64,000 bases of DNA. Origin: Lentisalinibacter salinarum (GTDB taxonomy: Bacteria > Pseudomonadota > Gammaproteobacteria > Steroidobacterales > Woeseiaceae). The notes beneath the pieces are model-generated. The model saw only the letters and a list, made by a program, of their open reading frames with translations. It had not been told where the DNA came from and ran no database searches. Every line of letters begins with the position of its first letter. The stretch's first letter is position 1. Positions 9,953 to 17,467 of the stretch are shown one piece after another. A program made the position numbers and the translations under genes. The DNA lies in NCBI RefSeq assembly GCF_040706555.1, contig NZ_JAPDRH010000004.1, positions 62,001-126,000 on the forward strand. The letters run 5' to 3'.

Positions 9953-10671
9953 AGGACCTTCCAGCGGTAGTCGGGGCCCTCGGGGGTCCAGTGCAGCACG
10001 GTGCCCTGCTCGTACCAGTCGCCGAGGACGATGCGGGTGGCGGGGGTGCCGTCCAGGTCCAGTTCGTGCACCGCCGGGCGGTGGGTGTGGCCGTGGACGA
10101 GCGTGGTCACACCGGCCTCGCGCAGGGCGGCGGCGACGGCGTCCGCGTTCACGTCCATGATGTCCTCGGCCTTGTCCACCATGGCCGCTCGGCTCTCCTC
10201 CCGGGCCTGGCCGGCCAGCGCCCGTCGTTGTTCCACCGACATCGACAGCACCTGCTGCTGCCAGGCCGGGTCTCGCGACTGGCGGCGGAAGGCCTGGTAT
10301 TCCACGTCGTCGGTGCAATACGCATCGCCGTGGCTGAGCAGCACCGGCGTGCCGTAGAAGTCGCGGACCACCGGATCGTCGAGCAGCGTGAAACCCGTGC
10401 GTTCGGCGAACGCATCGCCGATCAGGAAGTCGCGGTTGCCGCGCATGAAGTAGCCGGCGACGCCCGCGTCGGTGAGCCGGCGCATGGCCGCCTGCACCTC
10501 GCGGTTGTGCTCGTCGGGATCGTCGTCGCCGATCCAGGCCTCGAACAAATCGCCCAGGATATAGAGCGCCTCCGCCTCCGCCGCCTCGGTCTGCAGGAAG
10601 CGGAAGAAGCGCTCGGTGATGTCGGGCCGGGCGGCCTGCAGGTGCAGGTCGGAGATGAACAGTTTCGTCAT
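9949..10671 (-). CDS. lpxH: UDP-2,3-diacylglucosamine diphosphatase LpxH
   Basis: LpxH hydrolyses UDP-2,3-diacylglucosamine to lipid X in lipid A synthesis, at the inner face of the cytoplasmic membrane. The 240-residue protein has all metallophosphoesterase metal ligands at the E. coli positions: D8, H10 (ISDLHL), D41 (GDLFEAW), N79 (GNRD), H114 (SHGD), H195 and H197 (HGHTH). It is the last gene of the minus-strand run folD-cyclophilin-lpxH, 16 bases after the cyclophilin stop. Its TAG stop comes from a REP unit. Confidence 0.97.
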   Translation of the reverse strand: MTKLFISDLHLQAARPDITERFFRFLQTEAAEAEALYILGDLFEAWIGDDDPDEHNREVQAAMRRLTDAGVAGYFMRGNRDFLIGDAFAERTGFTLLDDPVVRDFYGTPVLLSHGDAYCTDDVEYQAFRRQSRDPAWQQQVLSMSVEQRRALAGQAREESRAAMVDKAEDIMDVNADAVAAALREAGVTTLVHGHTHRPAVHELDLDGTPATRIVLGDWYEQGTVLHWTPEGPDYRWKVL

Positions 10672-10687
10672 CGGATCGCGTGCGCGG

Positions 10688-11311
10688 CTATTCCGGCGGC
10701 GTGTAGCCGGAGGGGTGATAGATCATGTCCTCGATGATCACGGGCATGGTCGGCACGTCGGCCGGGAAGGGGCCGCCGGCGCCGGTGGGCAGCGTGGCGA
10801 TGGCGTCCACTACGTCCATGCCGTGGATCACCCGGCCGAACACGGCATAACCCCAGCGCTCCGGCTGCGGGTCCAGCTTCGGGCCGTTGTCCACCAGGCT
10901 GATGAAGAACTGCGTATTGGCGGAATGGGGATCGCTGGTGCGCGCCATCGCAATCGTGCCCCGCTCGTTGCTGAGGCCGTTGCCGGACTCGTTCGGGATG
11001 CTGTCGTCGGGCTCCTTCAGCTGGTACTTCGGCGTGAAGCCGCCGCCCTGGATGACGAAATCCGGCACGATGCGGTGGAAAACCAGGCCGTCGTAGAAGT
11101 CGGCTTCCACCAGCGACAGGAAGTGGGCGACGGTCAGCGGCGCGCGCCTGCCGTTCAGTTCCAGCACGAAGGTGCCCTCGGTGGTGCGCACCTCCACCTG
11201 CGGGAAAGAGGGCACGTCGGCGGCGCAGGCCGCGCCGCCGGCCAGCGCCATGCCGGCGGCCAGGGCCGCCAGGGTTGCTCTCATCGGTCTCATTGCACTC
11301 GTCGCACTCAT
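10688..11311 (-). CDS. Secreted cyclophilin-type peptidyl-prolyl cis-trans isomerase
   Basis: The protein has 207 residues. An N-terminal signal peptide is clear (ATLAALAAGMALAGGAACA, cleavage probably before ADVPS), so it should act in the periplasm like PpiA. The cyclophilin core is complete: FYDGLVFHRIVPDFVIQGG, then NTQFFISL and YAVFGRVIHGMDVVD. A GAGGAA ribosome site lies 8 bases upstream of the ATG at 11311, although M7 or M10 could also serve. It sits 55 bases after folD and just before lpxH. Confidence 0.92.
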   Translation of the reverse strand: MSATSAMRPMRATLAALAAGMALAGGAACAADVPSFPQVEVRTTEGTFVLELNGRRAPLTVAHFLSLVEADFYDGLVFHRIVPDFVIQGGGFTPKYQLKEPDDSIPNESGNGLSNERGTIAMARTSDPHSANTQFFISLVDNGPKLDPQPERWGYAVFGRVIHGMDVVDAIATLPTGAGGPFPADVPTMPVIIEDMIYHPSGYTPPE

Positions 11312-11366
11312 CGGGTTCCTCGTTCTCCGTTCGATGGCAGCTCGGGACGGCCGCGCCGGGCCGTCG

Positions 11367-12221
11367 TCAGTGGTCGGCAGCTTCCGCGGCCGCCAGCGTG
11401 TTGTAGATCAGCATGGCCACGGTCATCGGGCCGACGCCGCCGGGCACGGGCGTGATCCACGCGGCGCGCTCCCTGGCTGCGTCGAACTGGACGTCGCCCA
11501 CCAGCCTGCCGTCCTGCTGGCGGTTGATGCCCACGTCGATCACGATCGAGTCCTCGGGCACCCAGTCGCCCGGGATCAGGCCGGGTTTGCCGACGGCGAC
11601 CACCAGGATTTCGGCGCGCTCCACGTGCTCGCGCAGGTTGCGGGTGAAGCGGTGGCAGACCGTGGTGGTGGAGCCCATCAGCAGGAACTCGAGCGCCAGC
11701 GGCCGGCCCACGTGGTTCGAAGCGCCCACGATCACCACGTGCTTGCCCTTCGGGTCCACGCCGATGCGCCCCAGCAGCGTCACGATGCCGAAGGGCGTGC
11801 ACGGGCGCAGCGTCGGGATGCGCTGGGCGAGCCGGCCGACGGTATACGGGTGGAAGCCGTCCACGTCCTTGGCCGGGTCGATGCGTTCGATCACCTTTAC
11901 CGCGTCGATCTGATGGGGCAGGGGCAACTGCACCAGGATGCCGTGGACGCTCTCGTCGGCGTTCAGCTCGTCGATCAGCTCCAGCAGCGCGGCCTCGGTG
12001 GTGGTCGAGGGCAGGTCGAAGTCCACCGAGCGCATGCCGGCGGCGTCGCAGGCCTTGCGCTTGTTGCGCACGTAGATCTGGGAGGCGGCGTCGTGGCCCA
12101 CCAGGATCATGGCCAGCGACGGCTGGGCCTTGCCCCGCGCCATCCGCTTCTCGACCCGCTGCCGGACTTCCTCGCGGATCTCCTCCGCGATGCCCTTGCC
12201 GTCGATTATCTTCGCCGTCAT
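11367..12221 (-). CDS. folD: Bifunctional methylenetetrahydrofolate dehydrogenase/methenyltetrahydrofolate cyclohydrolase
   Basis: FolD interconverts 5,10-methylene-, methenyl- and 10-formyl-tetrahydrofolate with NADP. The start MTAKIIDGKG at 12221 gives 284 residues, the family length. Catalytic Y50 and K54 (SQIYVRNKRKAC) and D121 (KDVDGFHP) match the E. coli numbering. The signature PCTPFGIVTLL and the Rossmann motif VIVGASNHVGRP are present. The frame stays open upstream to 12503 but that part runs through tRNA genes and is not coding. Confidence 0.97.
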   Translation of the reverse strand: MTAKIIDGKGIAEEIREEVRQRVEKRMARGKAQPSLAMILVGHDAASQIYVRNKRKACDAAGMRSVDFDLPSTTTEAALLELIDELNADESVHGILVQLPLPHQIDAVKVIERIDPAKDVDGFHPYTVGRLAQRIPTLRPCTPFGIVTLLGRIGVDPKGKHVVIVGASNHVGRPLALEFLLMGSTTTVCHRFTRNLREHVERAEILVVAVGKPGLIPGDWVPEDSIVIDVGINRQQDGRLVGDVQFDAARERAAWITPVPGGVGPMTVAMLIYNTLAAAEAADH

Positions 12222-12242
12222 GGCGCGCAGTTTAACGCGAAA

Positions 12243-12272
12243 TTGACGCATCTCCGCGGCGCCACGTATTAT
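12243..12272 (+). promoter_or_regulatory. Sigma70-type promoter for the tRNA operon
   Basis: TTGACG (12243-12248), an 18-bp spacer and TATTAT (12267-12272) form a near-consensus promoter. The predicted transcription start is about 25 bases before tRNA-Pro. Confidence 0.75.
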
Positions 12273-12303
12273 TTCGGCCCCCGGCGAGCCGGGGTGTTCG
12301 CGG

Positions 12304-12380
12304 CGGGGCATGGCGCAGTCTGGTAGCGCATCTGCTTTGGGAGCAGAGGGTCGGCGGTTCGAATCCGTCTGCCCCGACCA
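12304..12380 (+). tRNA. tRNA-Pro (TGG)
   Basis: The acceptor CGGGGCA pairs with TGCCCCG, and CCA is encoded at 12378-12380. The anticodon arm TCTGC-TTTGGGA-GCAGA gives anticodon TGG. It is the first gene of the tRNA run. Confidence 0.97.
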
Positions 12381-12454
12381 AGTGATCGTGGTTCGGAGAA
12401 TGTCTATCGAGTAAACGACGCGCCCGTAGCTCAATCGGATAGAGCATCGGCCTT

Positions 12455-13097
12455 TGAGTGAGGAGCCTGCAGCGGGAAACGGAACCGCTGCAGTGGACCG
12501 CACCGTAACGGGGAAACCTTAACAGGTAGTGCTGATGGCAATCCCGTGGAAACCTGCCGATTACCCATACGATGGTGTAGGATTTGACGATGGGCGGTGC
12601 TCATCACACCAAGGAAAAGGGTGATCTTGGCGTTCTAAAGGCTCAGATCGATCTTTTCGAGCAAGGATTCACGATCTTCGTGCCGCTGACCGAACATAGT
12701 CCGTTCGATCTCGTTGCATATCGTGATAAGGAATTTCGTCGAGTCCAGGTCAAGTACAGAGCGGTCGACCGGTACGGCAAGATTGAGGTGAAGTTTTCCA
12801 CCTGCTGGGCGGATAAGAACGGAACCCACACCAGCCCTATCGACAAGAGTGAGATCGACCTTTTTTGTATTTATTGTCCGGACACCGACGAGTGTTATTA
12901 CCTTGATCCACGTGAATTCGGCTCGAATGTATCGTTGAGGGTAAGAGCGCCGAAGAACAGTCAGCTGCAGGGGGTAAACTTCGCAGCGGACTTTCGCAGG
13001 GCTCCGTAGAGACTATACGTGCGGCGCCTGAGACGGCGAAGAGATAGTCCAGACCACAAACCCGCGTTGCGGGGCCGCGAAAGCGGTAGCTGGTAAG
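12455..13097 (+). ncRNA. Group I self-splicing intron (643 nt) with internal endonuclease gene
   Basis: P1: exon CCTT (12451-12454) pairs with GAGG (12460-12463), placing a U-G wobble at the 5' splice site, the group I hallmark. A likely P2 is the 9-bp stem CTGCAGCGG/CCGCTGCAG (12467-12475 with 12485-12493). The core phrases GGGGAAACC and GATGGCAA follow. P7 is GACTAT (13011-13016) with ATAGTC (13044-13049), enclosing the P8 hairpin CGCC-GGCG. The intron ends in G at 13097, followed by exon CTAAGCC. The pattern resembles small tRNA introns such as the Azoarcus one. The endonuclease gene sits between the P4-P6 region and P7, and its stop codon overlaps the base just before P7. Confidence 0.93.
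12590..13009 (+). CDS. Intron-encoded PD-(D/E)XK-type homing endonuclease
   Basis: This 139-residue protein has the layout of the small group I intron endonucleases related to I-Ssp6803I. An N-terminal helix (HHTKEKGDLGVLKAQIDL) is followed by a PFDLVAY strand with D40 and a RVQVKYR strand with Q53-x-K55, the variant (D/E)XK catalytic core. It would cut intronless tRNA-Arg alleles and drive intron homing. ATG 12590 is preceded by TAGGA at a 7-base spacing; a TTG six bases upstream is less likely. Base composition is clearly more AT-rich than the neighbours, as expected for a mobile gene. The family assignment is by recall of motifs; the site specificity is unknown. Confidence 0.88.
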   Translation: MGGAHHTKEKGDLGVLKAQIDLFEQGFTIFVPLTEHSPFDLVAYRDKEFRRVQVKYRAVDRYGKIEVKFSTCWADKNGTHTSPIDKSEIDLFCIYCPDTDECYYLDPREFGSNVSLRVRAPKNSQLQGVNFAADFRRAP

Positions 13098-13178
13098 CTA
13101 AGCCGAGGGTTGCAGGTTCGAGTCCTGCCGGGCGCGCCAAGTCGGAAATTACGGGTTATAATGCCCGGCTGGAACAAT

Positions 13179-13255
13179 GGTGGACGTAGCTCAGTTGGTA
13201 GAGCCCCGGGTTGTGATCCCGGTCGTCGTGGGTTCGAGTCCCATCGTCCACCCCA
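13179..13255 (+). tRNA. tRNA-His (GTG)
   Basis: The acceptor GTGGACG pairs with CGTCCAC. The extra G at 13179 faces C73, the His identity feature. The anticodon arm CCGGG-TTGTGAT-CCCGG carries GTG. CCA is encoded. TATAAT at 13157-13162 just upstream may be an additional -10 box, but no good -35 is seen. Confidence 0.97.
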
Positions 13256-13280
13256 GTTCTTTCAAGCGCTCTAATCGGAA

Positions 13281-13356
13281 GGGCCGTTAGCTCAATTGGC
13301 AGAGCAGTGGACTCTTAATCCATTGGTTGTAGGTTCGATTCCTACACGGCCCACCA
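13281..13356 (+). tRNA. tRNA-Lys (CTT)
   Basis: The acceptor GGGCCGT pairs with ACGGCCC. The anticodon loop CTCTTAA gives anticodon CTT, and CCA is encoded. The 3' part of this tRNA is repeated at 13458-13510 as part of an assembly duplication; that second fragment lacks the 5' half and is not a gene. Confidence 0.96.
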
Positions 13357-13610
13357 TCCTCCCGAATCCCCCCCTCCTCTCGTAGGAGGCCCTTCAGGCC
13401 CGACCCGGCTCTTCCTGACCGGTATCACCTTCTCTTGATGTTGGCACGCCAGCGGGNGCAGTGGACTCTTAATCCATTGGTTGTAGGTTCGATTCCTACA
13501 CGGCCCACCATCCTCCCGAATCCCCCCCTCCTCTCGTAGGAGGCCCTTCAGGCCCGACCCGGCTCTTCCTGACCGGTATCACCTTCTCTTGATGTTGGCA
13601 CGCCAGCGGG
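13304..13610 (+). other. Assembly join: 153-bp direct duplication around a single N
   Basis: Bases 13304-13456 and 13458-13610 read the same, separated by one undetermined base (N at 13457). This is what results when two overlapping contig ends are scaffolded without merging. The duplicated piece contains the tRNA-Lys 3' half and a REP unit. Real sequence here is probably 154 bases shorter. Confidence 0.85.
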
Positions 13611-13934
13611 CGGACACGGGTTGCGGGGACGCTCAGTCGGACGTCCTGTCCTCCTTCGCTTCGGCCGGGCCTCCTTCCCGCCGTCATGGCTCCAGTCGGC
13701 CCGGACGACCCCGCAACCCGTGTCCGCCCGCTGACGAGCCCGTAGCCCTGAGGGTTGCTGCCAATCAGCAGACGTTACTGACTGTCAGCCCCTTCACGCC
13801 ACCGCGAGCACGGCCGTCATGCGGGGGTATCCATCGCTGCGACCTTTTGTCGGGAGCAAGATGGATACCCCCGCAGGGCGGCCACAAGAGAAGGGGATAG
13901 GGTAGGAAGAGATCGGGCCTGAAGGCCCTCCTAC
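13536..13934 (-). repeat. Structured repeat element, copy B (full form, reverse orientation)
   Basis: REP units at 13536-13557 and 13913-13934 bound a non-coding element. The second stem is perfect over 24 bp (13605-13628 with 13709-13732). Hairpin 1 is at 13811-13834 with 13861-13882. Relative to copies A, C and E it is inverted. The right-hand REP unit supplies the stop codon of the LuxR-type gene. This fills the gap between tRNA-Lys and that gene. Confidence 0.9.
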
Positions 13935-16582
13935 GGTCTTGGCATCAGCCAGGGTTCGTTGTGGATGCGCAGCGTCGCCTCCATCCGGTTCTGCACGTTA
14001 AGCTTGGTCAGTATCGACGAGACGTGGTGCTCGATCGTGCGCTTCGAGCGCGAGAGCTGCTCCGAGATCTCGGCATTGCTCGCCCCCTGCACCATCAGCG
14101 CCAGAATGTCCTGCTCGCGGCGGGTCAGTCCCAGCGGATGGTTGCGCGCGGCCTTGTAGGGGCCGCGACGGGTGCGCGGCAGCCGGTTGGCGACGCCCAG
14201 GGCCTTCGCGACCCGGTTGGTCTTCTCCAGCGCCGCGCCCGCTTCGATGCGGCGGAAGATTTTCGCGGCGCTGGCGAGGGCCTCGCCGGCCTTCTCGCCT
14301 TCCACCTGCAGCCAGGCGAGACCGGCGGAGTAGGGGGCGCCGAGAGCGAGCCATAGTTTCGCCGCGCCGGCCGGGTCGCCAGCGATCTCGGCCGCGTAGG
14401 GCGCCGCCGAGTCGGCGGTGAAATCCTCCGGCGCCCCCAGGCCCTCGATGCCCAGTCGGCGGGCCCAGGCCGCCGCGTCGCCCGCGCTCCACTGGTTCAT
14501 GCGCTCGGCGCCCATCGACCACAGTGCCTCCAGGTGCGGTATCGCCGCCTCCGGGTCGTCGCGCAGCCAGGCGGCCTCCACGAAGCCGAGACGTACCGGG
14601 ATCATGTACTGGAGCTCGTCGGTGGCGATCGCGTCCTGCATCGCCCGGTCCAGCAGCTCGTCGGCGTCCGGCTCGCCCAGGCGCAGGCGGGCGCGGGCGA
14701 GGACGATCAGCGCCGGCAGGCGCATCAGCAGCGTAAGCCGGTCGAGGTTCTGTACGCCCTCGGCGATGGTCTCCGCGTCCCTGAGCCGGCCCTGCTCGAG
14801 CCGCAGCTGGGCCTGGCGTCCGACCAGGTAGTGGGTCCAGGCGTCGAGGTCGTGCTGGGTGTCGAAGGCGATGCCCTCGGATATGATCCGCTCGGCCAGG
14901 GTGAAGTCCCGGAAGTCGACACCGTACTCGGCCAGGTTGGTGTAAACCCGCGCGGCATGCTCGTGCAGGCCGTGGCGAGAGGCCAGCGCCAGGCTCTCCT
15001 CCAGCTGGCCAATGCCTTCCTTATTGCCCCGGAACGCCCGGGCGGTGCCCACGTTGTTCAGCGCGTGCACCTTCACCTCCACCGCGTCCAGCTCGTCCGC
15101 CAGTTCGATGGCGCGTTCGCCCCAGCGGACGGCCTCGTCCATGCGGTCGTTCAGCATGTGCAGCTGGGAGCGCAGGCTGTAGGCCATAGCCCGCTCGGCG
15201 GACGGCGGCGCGCTCTCCAGCACCCGGATGGCCTCGTCGGCGAAGCGGTCCGCCTCGCCGGCCTCGCCCCGGTACCAGTGCATGCGGGAGAGCCAGCGCA
15301 GGTTCTCGCCCACCTTGTCCATGCGGTCCAGCGCCCGCCACAGGGTGATGGCGTAGCGGCGCGCCTCGATCACGTCATCGTCGATACCTAGCGCGAGCCC
15401 CGCCTCGTAGGCCCAGCCCTCGTACAGGGTGGCGGCCAGCTCCGGTGTGGCCTCGTCCACGAAGCGCAGCGCGGTGGCCAGGTGCGCGGCGGCTTCCCGG
15501 TGCCCGCCTACCTGCGCCGCCACCTCCGCCGCCCGCGGCGCGAACTCGAGCACCTTCGCCGCATCCAGCGCGCCTGCGGCGTGGAAAACCAGCTGATCGA
15601 GGCTGGGCGGCACCGGCAACTCCAGGTACGCGGCCAGGATGCGCCCGTGCGCCGCTTTCTGCCGGCTCGCGGACAGCCGTTCCAGCGTGGCGAGCCGGGC
15701 CAGCTCGTGGCGGAAGTGCAGGCCATCGGCCTCCCCGTGCACCAGCAGATTGCGGCCGACGGCGGCCATGGCGAGGGTCTCGCCGGCCTCCCCGAACAGC
15801 GGCTCCAGCAGCGCCGCCGGGATGCCGCCGGGGATGAGGCTGACGGTCTCCAGGAACTCCCGTTCCGCCGGCGCCAGTCGATTCAGCCGGGCGTTGACGG
15901 CGTCGCGCACCGAGGCGGGGATGGCCCGTTCGCCGGGGCTGCCGTAGGCGAGCAGCTCGGAGACGAAGAACGGATTGCCTTCCGTGATCTCGAACAGTTC
16001 GTCGGCGCTGTAGCCGGAGTCCGCGCACAGCTGCTCGACGCCCGCCGGCGTCAGCGGCTGCAGGTCGACGCGCCACGTGAAAGAGGGCGGGAGCTCGCCC
16101 AGCACGTGGGTGAGCGGGTGGTCGTGGTCGATCTCGTCATTGCGATACGTGACCACCAGCAGGGTGCGCATCATCGCCACGCGGCGGCCGAGGAATTTCA
16201 GGAAGTCCAGCGTCGCATGGTCCGCCCAGTGGACGTCCTCCATGATGAGTACGCTGGTGGAGGGGTTCTTCTCCAGCTCTTCGACCACGGCCTGGAACAG
16301 CTGGATGGGTGGCGCGCCCTCGTCGAGCAGCTCGCGTATCCGGGAACCGAGCCCGAGCGCCATGTCGTGCACCGGTCCCAGCGGGCGAGGCGTGAACAGG
16401 GAGTCGCAGCCGCCCCACACCACGTTGCTGTCCGGCTCGAGCCGCCGGCGCAGCTCCTCGGTGAGCGTGGTCTTGCCGATGCCCGCCTCGCCGCCCACCA
16501 GTGCGATGGCGCCCTGGCCGCCGTCGGCGCGCTCCCTGAGCGCCAGCAGTGTCGAGAGCGGCTCTTCTCTCTCTACGAGCAA
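13931..16582 (-). CDS. LuxR-family transcriptional regulator with N-terminal ATPase and TPR-like region
   Basis: This 883-residue regulator is of the large MalT-like type. An AAA/STAND ATPase is at the N-terminus with Walker A GGEAGIGKTT (residues 30-39) and Walker B VLIMEDVHWAD (111-121). A long helical, alanine-rich middle of about 400 residues looks like degenerate TPR repeats. A C-terminal LuxR helix-turn-helix follows from about residue 815 (LTRREQDILALMVQGASNAEI, KRTIEHHVSSIL). It should bind DNA as an ATP-regulated oligomer after sensing an unknown ligand. No obvious target gene lies next to it. It separates tRNA-Lys from tRNA-Leu and is flanked by inverted copies B and C of the repeat element, which suggests insertion into an older tRNA-tig arrangement. 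The stop codon is inside a REP unit. Confidence 0.9.
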   Translation of the reverse strand: MLVEREEPLSTLLALRERADGGQGAIALVGGEAGIGKTTLTEELRRRLEPDSNVVWGGCDSLFTPRPLGPVHDMALGLGSRIRELLDEGAPPIQLFQAVVEELEKNPSTSVLIMEDVHWADHATLDFLKFLGRRVAMMRTLLVVTYRNDEIDHDHPLTHVLGELPPSFTWRVDLQPLTPAGVEQLCADSGYSADELFEITEGNPFFVSELLAYGSPGERAIPASVRDAVNARLNRLAPAEREFLETVSLIPGGIPAALLEPLFGEAGETLAMAAVGRNLLVHGEADGLHFRHELARLATLERLSASRQKAAHGRILAAYLELPVPPSLDQLVFHAAGALDAAKVLEFAPRAAEVAAQVGGHREAAAHLATALRFVDEATPELAATLYEGWAYEAGLALGIDDDVIEARRYAITLWRALDRMDKVGENLRWLSRMHWYRGEAGEADRFADEAIRVLESAPPSAERAMAYSLRSQLHMLNDRMDEAVRWGERAIELADELDAVEVKVHALNNVGTARAFRGNKEGIGQLEESLALASRHGLHEHAARVYTNLAEYGVDFRDFTLAERIISEGIAFDTQHDLDAWTHYLVGRQAQLRLEQGRLRDAETIAEGVQNLDRLTLLMRLPALIVLARARLRLGEPDADELLDRAMQDAIATDELQYMIPVRLGFVEAAWLRDDPEAAIPHLEALWSMGAERMNQWSAGDAAAWARRLGIEGLGAPEDFTADSAAPYAAEIAGDPAGAAKLWLALGAPYSAGLAWLQVEGEKAGEALASAAKIFRRIEAGAALEKTNRVAKALGVANRLPRTRRGPYKAARNHPLGLTRREQDILALMVQGASNAEISEQLSRSKRTIEHHVSSILTKLNVQNRMEATLRIHNEPWLMPRP

Positions 16583-16870
16583 ATGTCCATCCTCCGCCCG
16601 GACTCGTTAAGGCCGAACAGTCGCGTTTGTCCCAAATATGAGTACCAAGTATCCGAAAATTAGGTACCGGATGGCAAAAAGCAGGGGCACGCACGGAAGT
16701 CATCGCGAAGGCGACGTGCTGAAATTCAAGACACTCATGCAGTGTTCCGCAACACAGTCGATATTATCCCGAAAGGCAGACCGCCTCATGCATATCAGGC
16801 CTGCGTTCAGGGCGCTGGTCTTCCTCTTCCTGCTGCTATTGCTGAGCGTCGGTCTGGCCTGACAGCGGGG

Positions 16871-17237
16871 CCGGTTCCCCTTCTATTGTGGCCGCCCTAC
16901 GGGGGTATCCATCTTGCTCCCGACAAAAGGTCGCGGCGATGGATACCCCCGCATGACGGCCGTGCTCGCGGTGGCCGGGAGGATCCGCCAGTCAGCGGCG
17001 CCTGCTGACTGGTGCCGAGACCTCGCGGCTACGGGTCCGTCAGCGGCTGGGGCGGGCTGCGGGGGTCGTCCGGGCCGACTGGAGCCAAGACGGCGGGAAG
17101 GAGGCCCGGCCGAAGGGAGGGAGAACAGGACGTCCGACCGAGCGTCCCCCGTAGCCCGCCCCAGCCGATGGCGGGCCAAAGCCGATAGAAGGATGCCGCA
17201 GCCAGAAGAGCCGGATCGGGCCTGAAGGCCCTCCTAC
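16871..17237 (+). repeat. Structured repeat element, copy C (full form, left REP missing)
   Basis: Hairpin 1 (16890-16912 with 16939-16961) and the second stem (17044-17065 with 17146-17167, 22 bp with one G-U) are both present. The right end is a REP unit at 17216-17237; no REP unit is seen at the left. Between the LuxR-type gene start (16582) and this element, 16583-16870 holds only upstream DNA and a 24-codon hydrophobic reading frame I do not accept as a gene. Confidence 0.88.
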
Positions 17238-17295
17238 ACGCGTATCGTCGCTTGCGTTACAATTGTCTGTTCGGTGAGCGCGCTCCCGAGACCGG

Positions 17296-17380
17296 GCGAA
17301 AGTGGCGGAATTGGTAGACGCGCAGGATTTAGGTTCCTGTGGGGCAACCCGTGAGAGTTCGAGTCTCTCCTTTCGCACCA
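17296..17380 (+). tRNA. tRNA-Leu (TAG)
   Basis: This is an 85-nt type II tRNA. The acceptor GCGAAAG pairs with CTTTCGC, the anticodon arm CAGGA-TTTAGGT-TCCTG gives TAG, a variable arm is present and CCA is encoded. TACAAT at 17258-17263 may be its -10 box. Confidence 0.97.
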
Positions 17381-17396
17381 CTCGACCCGGGCGAGT

Positions 17397-17441
17397 CCCG
17401 GGCCGATCCCGGGTCTGCAGGGAGCGGGCCGCTTTTTTTTT
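17397..17441 (+). terminator. Probable terminator after tRNA-Leu
   Basis: CCCGGG (17397-17402) pairs with CCCGGG (17408-17413) over a 5-base loop, followed by more GC-rich sequence and then nine T residues at 17433-17441. The T run is convincing; the exact stem feeding it is less clear. Confidence 0.55.
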
Positions 17442-17467
17442 ATCCACGGTTCAGAAAGTAAGTACGG

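Larger units (their letters stand above)
12420..13139 (+). tRNA. tRNA-Arg (TCT) interrupted by a group I intron
   Basis: The 5' exon is 12420-12454 and the 3' exon 13098-13139. Joined, they give a 77-nt tRNA: acceptor GCGCCCG with CGGGCGC, an anticodon arm TCGGC-CTTCTAA-GCCGA with anticodon TCT, a T arm GCAGG-TTCGAGT-CCTGC, and encoded CCA. Without removal of the insert the tRNA has no anticodon arm, so splicing is required if the gene is used. The intron lies between anticodon bases 34 and 35. Confidence 0.93.

Noticed and set aside
12304..13356. Integrated phage or genomic island at the tRNA run
   Set aside because: No integrase, no attachment-site duplication other than the assembly artefact, and all tRNAs are complete apart from the intron.
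13458..13510. Second tRNA-Lys copy
   Set aside because: Only the 3' half is present and it belongs to the duplicated block around the N at 13457.
13589..13900. Open frames of about 60-130 codons within the repeat elements (also at 16742-17008 and 30886-31089)
   Set aside because: They follow the hairpin arms and loops, differ in frame between copies, and have no start signals. They are by-products of GC-rich repeat DNA.
16788..16862. 24-codon hydrophobic reading frame (MHIRPAFRALVFLFLLLLLS) upstream of the LuxR-type gene
   Set aside because: It has no clear ribosome site, no known family, and lies just before the repeat element. A small membrane peptide cannot be excluded but is not supported.
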